Assembly (NCBI RefSeq): GCF_013114835.1
Contig: NZ_JAAVLW010000008.1
Coordinates: forward strand, 124,001 to 188,000
From: Bradyrhizobium archetypum
GTDB lineage: Bacteria; Pseudomonadota; Alphaproteobacteria; Rhizobiales; Xanthobacteraceae
DNA: 64,000 nt
Reading direction: 5' to 3'
Below are positions 16,280-24,673 of this stretch, one piece after another. The translations under genes were made by a program, and so were the position numbers. The stretch's first letter is position 1, and each line of letters starts with the position of its first letter. Under the pieces are notes generated by a model. It searched no databases. It saw only the letters and a list, made by a program, of their open reading frames with translations, and was not told the origin of the DNA.

Positions 16280-18181
16280 ATGGGAAAGGTCATTGGGATC
16301 GATCTCGGCACCACGAATTCGTGCGTTGCCGTAATGGATGGCAAGACTGCGAAAGTCATCGAGAACGCGGAAGGCATGCGCACCACGCCTTCGATCGTTG
16401 CCGTCACCGATGACGGCGAGCGCCTCGTCGGCCAGCCTGCCAAGCGTCAGGCGGTGACCAATCCCGAGCGTACGTTCTTTGCGGTGAAGCGCCTAATCGG
16501 CCGCCGCTACGACGACCCGATGGTCGAGAAGGACAAGAAGCTCGTTCCCTACAAGATCGTCAAGGCATCGAACGGCGACGCCTGGGTTGAGGCCGACGGC
16601 AAAACCTATTCGCCCTCGCAGGTCTCGGCCTTCATCCTGCAGAAGATGAAGGAGACCGCGGAAGCCCATCTCGGCCAGAAAGTCGAGCAGGCCGTCATCA
16701 CCGTGCCCGCCTATTTCAACGACGCCCAGCGCCAGGCTACCAAGGACGCCGGCAAGATCGCCGGTCTCGAAGTGCTGCGCATCATCAACGAGCCAACGGC
16801 GGCCGCGCTGGCCTATGGCCTCGACAAGGCGAAGGCCGGCACGATCGCGGTCTACGACCTCGGCGGCGGCACTTTCGACGTCTCGATTCTCGAAATCGGC
16901 GACGGCGTGTTCGAGGTGAAGTCCACCAACGGCGACACCTTCCTCGGCGGTGAAGACTTCGACATGCGCCTTGTCGGCTATCTGGCGGATGAGTTCCAGA
17001 AGGAGCAGGGCATCAACCTGCGCAACGACAAGCTGGCCCTGCAGCGCCTGAAGGAGGCCGCTGAAAAGGCCAAGATCGAGCTGTCGTCGACGACGCAGAC
17101 CGAAATCAACCTGCCCTTCATCACGGCGGACCAGACCGGGCCGAAGCATCTGACGATGAAATTGACCCGCGCCAAGTTCGAGGCGCTCGTCGACGATCTC
17201 ATCCAGAAGACCATCGAGCCCTGCCGCAAGGCGCTGAAGGACGCAGGCCTGACCGCAGCCGAAATTGGCGAAGTGGTGCTGGTCGGCGGCATGACTCGCA
17301 TGCCGAAGGTTCAGGAAGTCGTGAAGCAGCTGTTCGGCAAGGAGCCGCACAAGGGCGTCAACCCGGACGAGGTCGTCGCTATCGGTGCCGCGATCCAGGC
17401 CGGCGTGCTGCAGGGCGACGTCAAGGACGTGCTGCTGCTCGACGTGACCCCGCTGTCGCTCGGCATCGAGACGCTGGGTGGCGTGTTCACCCGCATCATC
17501 GACCGCAACACCACGATCCCGACCAAGAAGAGCCAGGTATTCTCGACCGCCGAGGACAACCAGAACGCCGTCACCATCCGCGTCTTCCAGGGTGAGCGCG
17601 AAATGGCCGCGGACAACAAGGTGCTCGGCCAGTTCGACCTGATGGGCATTCCGCCGGCGCCGCGCGGCATGCCGCAGATCGAGGTGACGTTCGACATCGA
17701 CGCCAACGGCATTGTCAATGTCTCCGCCAAGGACAAGGCGACCGGCAAGGAGCAGCAGATCCGGATCCAGGCATCCGGCGGTCTCTCGGAAGCCGACATC
17801 CAGAAGATGGTCAAGGACGCCGAGGCCAATGCGGCCGAAGACAAGAAGCGCCGCGAGGCGGTCGACGCCAAGAATCATGCCGACGCGCTGGTGCATTCGA
17901 CCGAGAAGGCGCTGGCCGAGCACGGTTCGAAGGTCGCCGAAAGCGAGCGCCGCGCCATCGAGGATGCCGTCAGCGATCTGAAGGAAGCGCTGAAGGGCGA
18001 CGATGCCGAGGCCATCAAGGCCAAGACCAATACGCTGGCGCAGGCTTCGATGAAGCTCGGCGAGGCGATGTACAAGCAGCAGGCCGAGGCGGACGCCAAG
18101 AAGGATGCTGCCAAGGATGATGTGGTCGACGCGGAGTTCACCGAGGTCGACGACGACAAGAACACCAAGAAGTCGGCTTAA
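16280..18181 (+). CDS. dnaK: Molecular chaperone DnaK (Hsp70)
   Basis: 633 residues from ATG 16280 (MGKVIGIDLGTTNSCVAVM), the standard DnaK start; an in-frame upstream extension is disregarded. ATP-driven chaperone for folding and for control of RpoH. The nucleotide-binding domain shows GIDLGTTNS, NEPTAAALAYG, DLGGGTFDVSI and VLVGGMTRMP; the substrate-binding domain starts near LLLDVTPLSLGIETLGGV, and the tail ends VVDAEFTEVDDD, close to the typical EEVD-like terminus. It is driven by an RpoH promoter upstream and followed by a hairpin terminator before dnaJ, which would lower dnaJ expression relative to dnaK. Confidence 0.99.
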   Translation: MGKVIGIDLGTTNSCVAVMDGKTAKVIENAEGMRTTPSIVAVTDDGERLVGQPAKRQAVTNPERTFFAVKRLIGRRYDDPMVEKDKKLVPYKIVKASNGDAWVEADGKTYSPSQVSAFILQKMKETAEAHLGQKVEQAVITVPAYFNDAQRQATKDAGKIAGLEVLRIINEPTAAALAYGLDKAKAGTIAVYDLGGGTFDVSILEIGDGVFEVKSTNGDTFLGGEDFDMRLVGYLADEFQKEQGINLRNDKLALQRLKEAAEKAKIELSSTTQTEINLPFITADQTGPKHLTMKLTRAKFEALVDDLIQKTIEPCRKALKDAGLTAAEIGEVVLVGGMTRMPKVQEVVKQLFGKEPHKGVNPDEVVAIGAAIQAGVLQGDVKDVLLLDVTPLSLGIETLGGVFTRIIDRNTTIPTKKSQVFSTAEDNQNAVTIRVFQGEREMAADNKVLGQFDLMGIPPAPRGMPQIEVTFDIDANGIVNVSAKDKATGKEQQIRIQASGGLSEADIQKMVKDAEANAAEDKKRREAVDAKNHADALVHSTEKALAEHGSKVAESERRAIEDAVSDLKEALKGDDAEAIKAKTNTLAQASMKLGEAMYKQQAEADAKKDAAKDDVVDAEFTEVDDDKNTKKSA

Positions 18182-18196
18182 AGCGGGCTTTCGATC

Positions 18197-18255
18197 ATGA
18201 CCCTCATCCAAAAGAGCGCGAGCGCTGCGTTCGATGGGTGAGGGTCATTTTTCTT
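18197..18255 (+). terminator. Rho-independent terminator/attenuator between dnaK and dnaJ
   Basis: ATGACCCTCA at 18197-18206 is the exact complement of TGAGGGTCAT at 18239-18248, with flanking TCC/GGG pairing, and TTTTCTTT follows. The 32-base loop contains its own GCGCGAGCGC hairpin. Its place between two co-oriented chaperone genes fits partial termination, lowering dnaJ output relative to dnaK. Confidence 0.75.
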
Positions 18256-18325
18256 TAAGCCGATGGCGGCATCTTTTTCGATTGAGGTGCTTCGGCATGA
18301 AGGCAAATTCGGGCGGGTTTGACTG

Positions 18326-19456
18326 ATGTCCACCAAGCGCTGCTATTACGAAACCCTGGAAGTTGATCGGAACGCGGACGAGTCCAAGCTGAAGGCGGCG
18401 TTCCGCAAGCTGGCGATGAAATGGCATCCGGACAGGAATCCAGGCGATGCCACCAGCGAAATGAAATTCAAGGAAATCAACGAGGCCTACGAAGTCCTGA
18501 AAGACGGCGACAAGCGCGCCGCCTATGACCGCTATGGCCACGCCGCGTTCGAGCAGGGCATGGGCGGCGGCGGTCCCGGCTTCGGCGCCGGCTTCGCCTC
18601 GTCATTCTCGGATATTTTCGAAGACCTGTTCGGCATGGCCGGACAGCGGCGCAGCGGCGGACGCGAGCGCGGCGCCGATTTGCGCTACAACATGGAGATC
18701 ACGCTGGAAGAGGCGTTCCAGGGCAAGACCGCGCAGATCGAGATTCCGGTTTCGGTCACCTGCGAACCCTGTTCGGGCACCGGCGCCAAGGCCGGCACCA
18801 AGCCGAAGACCTGCTCGATGTGCGGCGGTGCGGGGCGCGTGCGCCAGGCTCAGGGCTTCTTCACGCTGGAGCGGACCTGCCCCGGCTGCCAGGGCCGTGG
18901 CCAGATGATCGAGGATGCCTGCCCGAACTGTTCGGGCACCGGACGGGTGACGCGCGACCGCACGCTGTCGGTCAATATCCCCCAGGGCGTCGAGGATGGC
19001 ACGCGCATTCGCCTGGCCGGCGAAGGCGAAGCCGGCATCCGCGGCGGTCCGCCCGGCGATCTCTATATTTTCCTGTCGCTCGCCACTCACGAGTTCTTCC
19101 AGCGCGACGGCGCCGACCTGCATTGCCGGGTTCCGATCTCGATGGTCGCGGCCGCGCTCGGCGGCGAATTCGAGGTCCCGACCATCGACAAGGGCAAGAC
19201 CAAGGTGAAAGTGCCGGCCGGGACGCAGTCCGGCCGCCGTTTCCGCATTGCATCAAAGGGCATGCCGGTGCTGCGCTCGCGCCAGACCGGCGATATGTAT
19301 GTCCAGGTTGTGGTCGAAACGCCGCAGAATCTGACCAAGAAGCAGCAGGAACTGCTCGCCGAGTTCGAAAAATTGTCGTCCGGCGCCACCCAGCCGGAAG
19401 CGGCCGGCTTCTTCACCAAGGTCAAGGACTTCTTCGGCAACCGCGCCAGCTCCTGA
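18326..19456 (+). CDS. dnaJ: Molecular chaperone DnaJ (Hsp40)
   Basis: 376 residues, class A J-protein that delivers substrates to DnaK and stimulates its ATPase. The J domain (residues 1-70) carries the HPD signature in KWHPDRN; a Gly/Phe-rich linker (GMGGGGPGFGAGFASSFSD) follows; the zinc region has four CxxCxGxG repeats (CEPCSGTG, CSMCGGAG, CPGCQGRG, CPNCSGTG); and the C-terminal substrate domains end with a Phe-rich tail. It lies 144 bases after dnaK behind a terminator-like hairpin and so probably shares the RpoH-dependent transcript in part. Confidence 0.99.
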   Translation: MSTKRCYYETLEVDRNADESKLKAAFRKLAMKWHPDRNPGDATSEMKFKEINEAYEVLKDGDKRAAYDRYGHAAFEQGMGGGGPGFGAGFASSFSDIFEDLFGMAGQRRSGGRERGADLRYNMEITLEEAFQGKTAQIEIPVSVTCEPCSGTGAKAGTKPKTCSMCGGAGRVRQAQGFFTLERTCPGCQGRGQMIEDACPNCSGTGRVTRDRTLSVNIPQGVEDGTRIRLAGEGEAGIRGGPPGDLYIFLSLATHEFFQRDGADLHCRVPISMVAAALGGEFEVPTIDKGKTKVKVPAGTQSGRRFRIASKGMPVLRSRQTGDMYVQVVVETPQNLTKKQQELLAEFEKLSSGATQPEAAGFFTKVKDFFGNRASS

Positions 19457-19662
19457 ACCGCGCGCACGCAAGCCCGGCGAGCCAGGTCTCGCCCGTCGGT
19501 CATGATTCATTCAGCTTGCACAGTGTGTTATCGCCGCACCGCGGGCCCTTTGGCGCGCCTTACGCACTACCGTTTGGCTTGACCACATCCCGATCGACCT
19601 ATACGTGTTTATGACTGTTTTCTGACATCCCCGCATCAAAGCGGGTCCCGCCTGGTAGCGAC

Positions 19663-20262
19663 ATGCCTTTGCAATCGTCCGTGCGTGCGTTGAAGAAGCC
19701 TCGTCTCGATGATGAGGTTCGCTTCCTCCGTTCATGGATCGAAAAGCCGCTGCACATGGGCGCGGTGATGCCGTCGAGCAAGCTGCTCGCTCGCACTATG
19801 GCGCAATATGTCGAGGTCGAATCCGATGGACCGGTGATCGAACTCGGGCCCGGCACCGGCGCGATCACCAACGCGCTGATTGAGCATGGCGTCGACCAGA
19901 GGCGTCTGGTGCTGGTCGAGTACAATCCTGGCTTCTGTGCGCTGTTGCGCGACCGCTATCCGCAGGCCAGGGTGGTGCAGGGCGATGCCTATGCGCTGCG
20001 CGACTCGCTCGGCGGTGTGCTCGAGGCGCCGGCCTCTGCCGTCGTCTCCGGCCTGCCGCTGGTCACCAAGCCGATGCTGACGCGCCTGAAGCTGATCCGC
20101 GATGCCTTCCTGGCGCTCGCGCCCGGCGCGCCCTTCGTGCAGTTCACCTATTCGGTCGCGCCGCCGATCCCGAAATCGCTGCCGGGCGTGTCCACAGAAG
20201 CTTCCGAGCGGATCTGGATGAACCTTCCGCCCGCCCGGGTCTGGGTGTATCGCAAGGGCTGA
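19663..20262 (+). CDS. pmtA: Phosphatidylethanolamine N-methyltransferase
   Basis: 199 residues, Rhodobacter/Rhizobium-type PmtA. It transfers methyl groups from SAM to phosphatidylethanolamine toward phosphatidylcholine at the inner membrane. The N-terminus is basic and amphipathic (RALKKPRLDDEVRFLRSWI), then KPLHMGAVMPSSKLLARTMA, the SAM loop VIELGPGTGAITNALIEHG and the family motif SGLPLVTKP. A gene of this kind lies downstream of dnaKJ in Bradyrhizobium, which supports the call. The ~205-base gap after dnaJ suggests its own promoter. Confidence 0.93.
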   Translation: MPLQSSVRALKKPRLDDEVRFLRSWIEKPLHMGAVMPSSKLLARTMAQYVEVESDGPVIELGPGTGAITNALIEHGVDQRRLVLVEYNPGFCALLRDRYPQARVVQGDAYALRDSLGGVLEAPASAVVSGLPLVTKPMLTRLKLIRDAFLALAPGAPFVQFTYSVAPPIPKSLPGVSTEASERIWMNLPPARVWVYRKG

Positions 20263-20312
20263 GCCGCCCGGCGCCATCGCGCGGGGCTTGTCCTGAACGC
20301 GATTTCTAAAAT

Positions 20313-20891
20313 ATGTCCGCGCTGAAAATCCTCGTGATCCCGGGATCGCTACGCACAGGCTCGCTCAATGCGAAGCTGGCTGCCGTTGCCGCGCATGCAC
20401 TGGCGCAGGAAGGCGCCGACGTCACTCGCATCTCGCTCGGTGACTTTCCGCTGCCAATCTATGACGGCGACCTGCAGGCGAAATCCGGCGTGCCCAAGCA
20501 TGCGGTCAATTTGAAACGGATGATGGCAGCCCATCATGGCGTCCTGATCGTGACGCCGGAATACAATTCCTCAGTGCCGGCGCTGGTGAAAAACACCATC
20601 GACTGGGTGAGCCGGGTGCAGGACGCGCACGAGATCCGCGGGCAGGTGTTCCGCGATCGGGTGTTTGCGATCGCCTCCGCTTCCGGCAACCGGTTCGGCG
20701 GCGTTCGCGCGCTGGCGGCGCTGCGGCTGATCCTGTCGGCCTGCCATGCGCAGGTGATCCCGAACCAGCTTGCGCTGGCATTCGCCGAGGATGCCTATGA
20801 CGAGATGGACCATCTGAAGCATCCCACGGACGCCGAGGCGCTGAAAGCGCTGGTGCGGCAGTTGATCGACGTTTCCCAACGGATGATGTGA
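20313..20891 (+). CDS. NADPH-dependent FMN reductase family protein
   Basis: 192 residues, flavodoxin-like fold. The phosphate loop PGSLRTGSLNAKLA binds FMN; VTPEYNSSVPALVKNTIDWV is the second diagnostic segment of the ArsH/chromate-quinone reductase group. Such enzymes reduce quinones, azo dyes or chromate with NAD(P)H; the physiological substrate is not visible. The stop is 6 bases before pyrF, so the two are probably cotranscribed. Confidence 0.92.
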   Translation: MSALKILVIPGSLRTGSLNAKLAAVAAHALAQEGADVTRISLGDFPLPIYDGDLQAKSGVPKHAVNLKRMMAAHHGVLIVTPEYNSSVPALVKNTIDWVSRVQDAHEIRGQVFRDRVFAIASASGNRFGGVRALAALRLILSACHAQVIPNQLALAFAEDAYDEMDHLKHPTDAEALKALVRQLIDVSQRMM

Positions 20892-20897
20892 GGTGAC

Positions 20898-21608
20898 ATG
20901 CAGCCAGCCGATATCGCAGCGAAGGACCGCCTGATCGTCGCGCTCGACCTGCCAGGGGTAAGCGAAGCGGAAGCCATGATCGCCCGGCTCGGCGTTAGCG
21001 TGAGCTTCTACAAGATCGGCTATCAGCTCGCCTATGCCGGCGGGTTGCCGCTGGCCCAGCAATTGGCGAAGTCGGGCAAGAAGGTCTTCATCGATCTCAA
21101 GCTGCATGACATCGGCAACACGGTGGCGCGCGGGGTCGAGAGCGTGGCCAAGTTAGGGGCGACCTTCCTCACCGTGCACGCCTATCCGCAGACCATGAAA
21201 GCCGCGGTCGAGGCGCGCGCCGGATCGGGCTTGAAGATTCTCGCGGTCACGGTGCTGACCTCCTATGACGACGGCGATCTGCATGCCGCGGGCTATCGTC
21301 TCAACGTCTCGGATCTCGTCGAGGCGCGGGCGCAGCAGGCGCAGGTGTTGGGCGTCGATGGCCTCGTCAGCTCGCCGGAAGAGGCGGCCGCCTTGCGCAA
21401 GATCGTCGGCCACCAGATGAACCTGGTGACCCCCGGCATCCGGCCCGCTGGCGCCGCAACCGGCGACCAGAAGCGCATCATGACGCCGGCGCGTGCGATC
21501 GCGGCCGGCGCTGACTATCTGGTGGTCGGACGCCCGGTGACCGAAGCCGCCGATCCCAAGGCGGCGGCGGACGCCATTCAGGCGGAAATCAAGCAGGCGC
21601 TGGCATAA
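20898..21608 (+). CDS. pyrF: Orotidine 5'-phosphate decarboxylase
   Basis: 236 residues. It decarboxylates OMP to UMP, the last step of de novo pyrimidine synthesis. A TIM barrel with LIVALDLPGVSEAEAMIARL at the start, the catalytic DLKLHDIGNTVARGVE (the D-x-K-x-x-D array), GVDGLVSSPEEAAALR and the phosphate-binding VTPGIRPAGA ... YLVVGRPVTEA. GAGGTGAC precedes the ATG. Six bases separate it from the FMN reductase and 20 bases from the DUF1330 gene, forming a likely three-gene operon. Confidence 0.98.
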   Translation: MQPADIAAKDRLIVALDLPGVSEAEAMIARLGVSVSFYKIGYQLAYAGGLPLAQQLAKSGKKVFIDLKLHDIGNTVARGVESVAKLGATFLTVHAYPQTMKAAVEARAGSGLKILAVTVLTSYDDGDLHAAGYRLNVSDLVEARAQQAQVLGVDGLVSSPEEAAALRKIVGHQMNLVTPGIRPAGAATGDQKRIMTPARAIAAGADYLVVGRPVTEAADPKAAADAIQAEIKQALA

Positions 21609-21628
21609 TCAAGGAACGGAGAAGTGAG

Positions 21629-21931
21629 ATGGCCAAGGGTTACTGGATCGGACGCGTCGACGTTCACAACGACGAGGGCTACAAGCCCTACATGGCGGCC
21701 AACCCGGCCATCTTCCAGAAATTCGGCGGGCGCTTCATCGTGCGCGGCGGCAGGTTCACCGCGGTCGAAGGCCAATGCCGCTCGCGCAACGTCGTGATCG
21801 AGTTCGACAGCTACGACAAGGCGCTCGCCTGCTACAACTCGCCGGAATACCAGGCCAACATCAAGGTCCGCCAGCCGCACTCGATCGCGGACCTCATCGT
21901 CATCGAGGGCTATGACGGCCCGCAGCCGTGA
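21629..21931 (+). CDS. DUF1330 small protein
   Basis: 100 residues, dimeric alpha-beta barrel fold of the DUF1330 group. Visible are the start KGYWIGRVDVHNDEGYKPYM, the central GGRFIVRGGRFTAVEG and the ending SPEYQANIKVRQPHSIADLI. Function is unknown; members are thought to be small oxidoreductase- or isomerase-like proteins. GGAGAAG precedes the ATG and the gene is 20 bases after pyrF. Confidence 0.92.
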   Translation: MAKGYWIGRVDVHNDEGYKPYMAANPAIFQKFGGRFIVRGGRFTAVEGQCRSRNVVIEFDSYDKALACYNSPEYQANIKVRQPHSIADLIVIEGYDGPQP

Positions 21932-21954
21932 TCGGGGCTGGAACGTCGGTTTTG

Positions 21955-22043
21955 TCCGTCGTGCCCGGGCTGGTCCCCCGGCATCCCCGTCTTCGCCGAG
22001 GCGAAGAAGACGTGGACGGCCGGGACGAGCCCGGCCATGATGG
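21955..22043. repeat. Dispersed extragenic palindromic repeat, copy 1 (GCCCGGGC type)
   Basis: GTCGTGCCCGGGCTGGTCCC, then CATCCCCGTCTTC at one end and GAAGAAGACGTGGACGGCC, GACGAGCCCGGCCATGATGG at the other, with a GCCGAGGC hairpin centre. The two halves are inverted, so the whole region folds back on itself. A related copy lies at 40112-40230. Confidence 0.65.
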
Positions 22044-22109
22044 CTGATGGGCCCTGATCGGTTGCCGGAACGGCCTCATCCCGCTATAGGGCGTGAAGAG
22101 GAAAAAGCC

Positions 22110-22925
22110 ATGGCCGATATGCGATTGATCGTTGCGGGGGCCGGCGGCCGGATGGGCCGCGCGCTGGTGCGCGTCATTTCCGAGACGCCCGGCGCGGTAT
22201 TGACCGGCGCGCTGGAGGCGCCGGGATCGGTACTCCTGGGCAAGGATGCCGGTGTGCTTGCGGGCCTGCCGGAGAACGGCATCAAACTTTCCGCCGACCT
22301 CTGGGCGCTGTCGGCCAATGCCGACGGGATCGTCGATTTCACCGTGCCGGCTGCCACCATCGCCAATGTCGCGATCGCCGTCGAACGCGGCCTCGTGCAC
22401 ATCATTGGAACTACCGGCCTGTCGACATCAGACATGGCCGTGATCAAGAGTGTCACCTCGCGTGCAGTGGTGGTGCAGTCAGGCAATATGAGCCTCGGCG
22501 TCAATCTGCTCGCCGCATTGGTCAAGCGCGTCGCGCAATCTCTGGACGAGAGCTTCGACATCGAAATCGTCGAAATGCACCACAGGGCCAAGATCGACGC
22601 GCCGTCCGGCACGGCCTTCCTGCTCGGCGAAGCTGCCGCTGCCGGCCGCGGCGTCGACCTGCACGCCCGCTCGGCGCGCGGCCGCGACGGGCATACCGGT
22701 GCGCGCCGGCCGGGCGACATCGGCTTTGCTGCGCTGCGCGGCGGCACCGTCACCGGCGATCACTCCGTGATCTTCGCTGGCCCCATGGAGCGGATCGAAC
22801 TGACCCACCGTGCGGAAGACCGCACCATGTTCGCACAGGGCGCCGTCAAGGCGGCGCTGTGGGCGCGGGGCAAGCAGCCCGGCTTCTATACGATGACCGA
22901 CGTGCTCGGGCTTGCCGACTTCTAG
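22110..22925 (+). CDS. dapB: 4-hydroxy-tetrahydrodipicolinate reductase
   Basis: 271 residues from ATG 22110 with GAAGAGG 11 bases upstream; longer in-frame starts run into the preceding repeat. DapB reduces HTPA to tetrahydrodipicolinate with NAD(P)H in the diaminopimelate/lysine pathway. The nucleotide loop VAGAGGRMGRALVR, the core DGIVDFTVPAAT, SGNMSLGVNLL and the catalytic EIVEMHHRAKIDAPSGTA are all present. gpmA follows 25 bases later. Confidence 0.98.
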   Translation: MADMRLIVAGAGGRMGRALVRVISETPGAVLTGALEAPGSVLLGKDAGVLAGLPENGIKLSADLWALSANADGIVDFTVPAATIANVAIAVERGLVHIIGTTGLSTSDMAVIKSVTSRAVVVQSGNMSLGVNLLAALVKRVAQSLDESFDIEIVEMHHRAKIDAPSGTAFLLGEAAAAGRGVDLHARSARGRDGHTGARRPGDIGFAALRGGTVTGDHSVIFAGPMERIELTHRAEDRTMFAQGAVKAALWARGKQPGFYTMTDVLGLADF

Positions 22926-22950
22926 ACATCGAACAACGGAAAATCCTGGA

Positions 22951-23574
22951 ATGAGCGAACGTCTTCTTGTGCTCGTGCGCCACGGGCAGAGCGAGTGGAA
23001 TTTGAAGAACCTGTTCACCGGCTGGAAGGATCCTGACCTGACCGAGCTGGGCATTGCCGAGGCCAAGGAGGCCGGCCGTAAATTGAAGGCGCAGGGGCTG
23101 ACATTCGACGTCGCCTTCACTTCCGACCTGACGCGCGCCCAGCATACGCTGAAATTGATGCTCGCCGAGATCGGCCAATCCGGGCTGCCGACGACGAAGG
23201 ACCTCGCGCTCAATGAACGCGACTATGGCGATCTCTCCGGCCTCAACAAGGATGACGCCCGTAAGAAATGGGGCGAGGACCAGGTGTTGATCTGGCGCCG
23301 TTCCTACGACGTGCCACCGCCCGGCGGTGAAAGCCTGAAGGACACGCTGGCGCGCGCGCTGCCTTATTACGTGCAGGAGATCCTGCCCGGCGTGCTGCGC
23401 GGACAGCGCACGCTGGTCGCCGCGCACGGCAATTCGCTGCGCGCGCTGATCATGGTGCTGGAGAAACTGACGCCGGCGCAGATCTTGAAGCGCGAACTCG
23501 CGACCGGCGTGCCGGTGATCTACCGCCTCAATGCGGATTCGACGGTCGCGACAAAGGTCGATCTGGCTGCGTGA
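22951..23574 (+). CDS. gpmA: 2,3-bisphosphoglycerate-dependent phosphoglycerate mutase
   Basis: 207 residues, a little shorter than the ~247 of enterobacterial GpmA but typical for Alphaproteobacteria. It interconverts 3- and 2-phosphoglycerate in glycolysis and gluconeogenesis. The phosphohistidine motif LVRHGQSEWNLKNLFTGW starts at residue 7, and ALNERDYGDLSGLNKDDARK and the second catalytic His in VAAHGNSLRALIMVLE follow. The ATG at 22951 follows an AATCCTGGA leader and lies 25 bases after dapB, so the two are likely in one operon. Confidence 0.97.
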   Translation: MSERLLVLVRHGQSEWNLKNLFTGWKDPDLTELGIAEAKEAGRKLKAQGLTFDVAFTSDLTRAQHTLKLMLAEIGQSGLPTTKDLALNERDYGDLSGLNKDDARKKWGEDQVLIWRRSYDVPPPGGESLKDTLARALPYYVQEILPGVLRGQRTLVAAHGNSLRALIMVLEKLTPAQILKRELATGVPVIYRLNADSTVATKVDLAA

Positions 23575-23585
23575 GGCATTAGACC

Positions 23586-23713
23586 TCATGCTGAGGAGCC
23601 TGCGCAGCAGGCGTCTCGAGGGATGAATGGCACCAGTCGGGCCTCATGGTTCGAGACGGCGTCATCGGGCTGCGCTTCGCGCGGACCCGCTGGCGCCTCC
23701 TCACCATGAGGGT
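23586..23713. repeat. Dispersed extragenic repeat (CCTCATGNTGAGG type)
   Basis: CCTCATGCTGAGGAGCCTGC, GCAGGCGTCTCGAGG, then GCCTCATGGTTCGAGACGGC and GCTGCGCTTCGCGC, closing with CTCCTCACCATGAGG. The outer arms CCTCATG.TGAGGAG and CTCCTCA.CATGAGG are inverted over 120 bases. It separates the convergent gpmA and alkylguanine methyltransferase genes and can probably stop transcription from both. Confidence 0.65.
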
Positions 23714-23720
23714 TTAGCCG

Positions 23721-24638
23721 CTAATGCAGTCCCACCTGCCCGGCTTCCCAGCCGAGCATCGCCTGCTTGCGCGTGACGCCCCAGTGATAGCCGGTGAGCG
23801 CGCCGCCTTTGCCAAGGGCGCGATGGCAGGGCACCACGAACGACACCGGGTTGCGGCCGATGGCAGCGCCGACGGCACGCGATGCCTTCGGGTTTCTGAT
23901 CTTGGCGGCGATATCGGAATAGCAGACCGCGCGGCCCATCGGGATCTTGAGCAGCGTCTCCCACACCCGCACCTCGAAATCGGTGCCGATCAGGACCACG
24001 CGCAATGGCTGGTCCGGCCGCCACAGCCGGGTATCGAAGATGCGTTGCGCGAGGCTCACGGTGCCGTCGTGGTCTTCGAAATAGGTTGCGTTCGGCCAGC
24101 GCCGCTTCATGTCGGCGAACGCCGCCGACTCCTCGCCGGGATCGGCAAAGGCGAGCCCGGCAAGGCCGCGGTCGCTGGCGATCACGATGGCCGTGCCGAA
24201 AGGCGAAGCGTGGAACCCGTAACGCAACATCATGCCGGCGCCGCCATTCTTCCATTCGCCCGGCGACATCGCTTCGTGGGTGACGAACAGGTCATGCAGC
24301 CGGCCCGGGCCCGATAGCCCGGAGTCGAGCGCAGCGTCGAGCACGCTGGCGGAATCTCGCAGCAAGCTCTTGGCATGATCCAGGGTGAGCGCCTGCATGA
24401 ACGCCTTCGGCGTCAGCCCGGCCCAGCGGCGGAATAAATGGTGCAGCTCATCTGGCGTGACGGCCGCAGCATCCGCCATCGCCTCGATGGTCGGCTGCGA
24501 GCGCCACTGTTCCGAGATGAAGGCGATCGCACGGCGCACGGAATCGTAGTCGCGCAGCGCGGCGCTCTGGTGGCCCGGCTTGGCCAGGCGCTGGTCATGT
24601 ATCGCTGATATCATCATGGGGTCTGATTTAGGGCTCAT
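23721..24638 (-). CDS. AraC-type HTH / O6-methylguanine-DNA methyltransferase fusion (Ada-like)
   Basis: About 305 residues from ATG 24638; an alternative ATG at 24617 and a TTG at 24677 exist and none has a good SD. Residues ~25-135 form an AraC-type double helix-turn-helix (IEAMADAAAVTPDELHHLFR, LTPKAFMQAL); ~140-305 are the alkyltransferase with the active-site Cys in FVVPCHRALGKGGALTGYHW and the arginine-finger helix AVGAAIGRNP. The Cys transfers alkyl groups from O6-alkylguanine to itself. It lacks the N-terminal zinc/phosphotriester sensor domain of E. coli Ada, so it may repair DNA without methyl-sensing induction. Confidence 0.9.
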   Translation of the reverse strand: MSPKSDPMMISAIHDQRLAKPGHQSAALRDYDSVRRAIAFISEQWRSQPTIEAMADAAAVTPDELHHLFRRWAGLTPKAFMQALTLDHAKSLLRDSASVLDAALDSGLSGPGRLHDLFVTHEAMSPGEWKNGGAGMMLRYGFHASPFGTAIVIASDRGLAGLAFADPGEESAAFADMKRRWPNATYFEDHDGTVSLAQRIFDTRLWRPDQPLRVVLIGTDFEVRVWETLLKIPMGRAVCYSDIAAKIRNPKASRAVGAAIGRNPVSFVVPCHRALGKGGALTGYHWGVTRKQAMLGWEAGQVGLH

Positions 24639-24673
24639 GCGCGGCTCAAACCACCCGATTTCTGACAAGCACC

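Noticed and set aside
16493..18211. Long minus-strand open frame across dnaK
   Set aside because: It is an antisense shadow produced by codon bias; dnaK fully explains the region.
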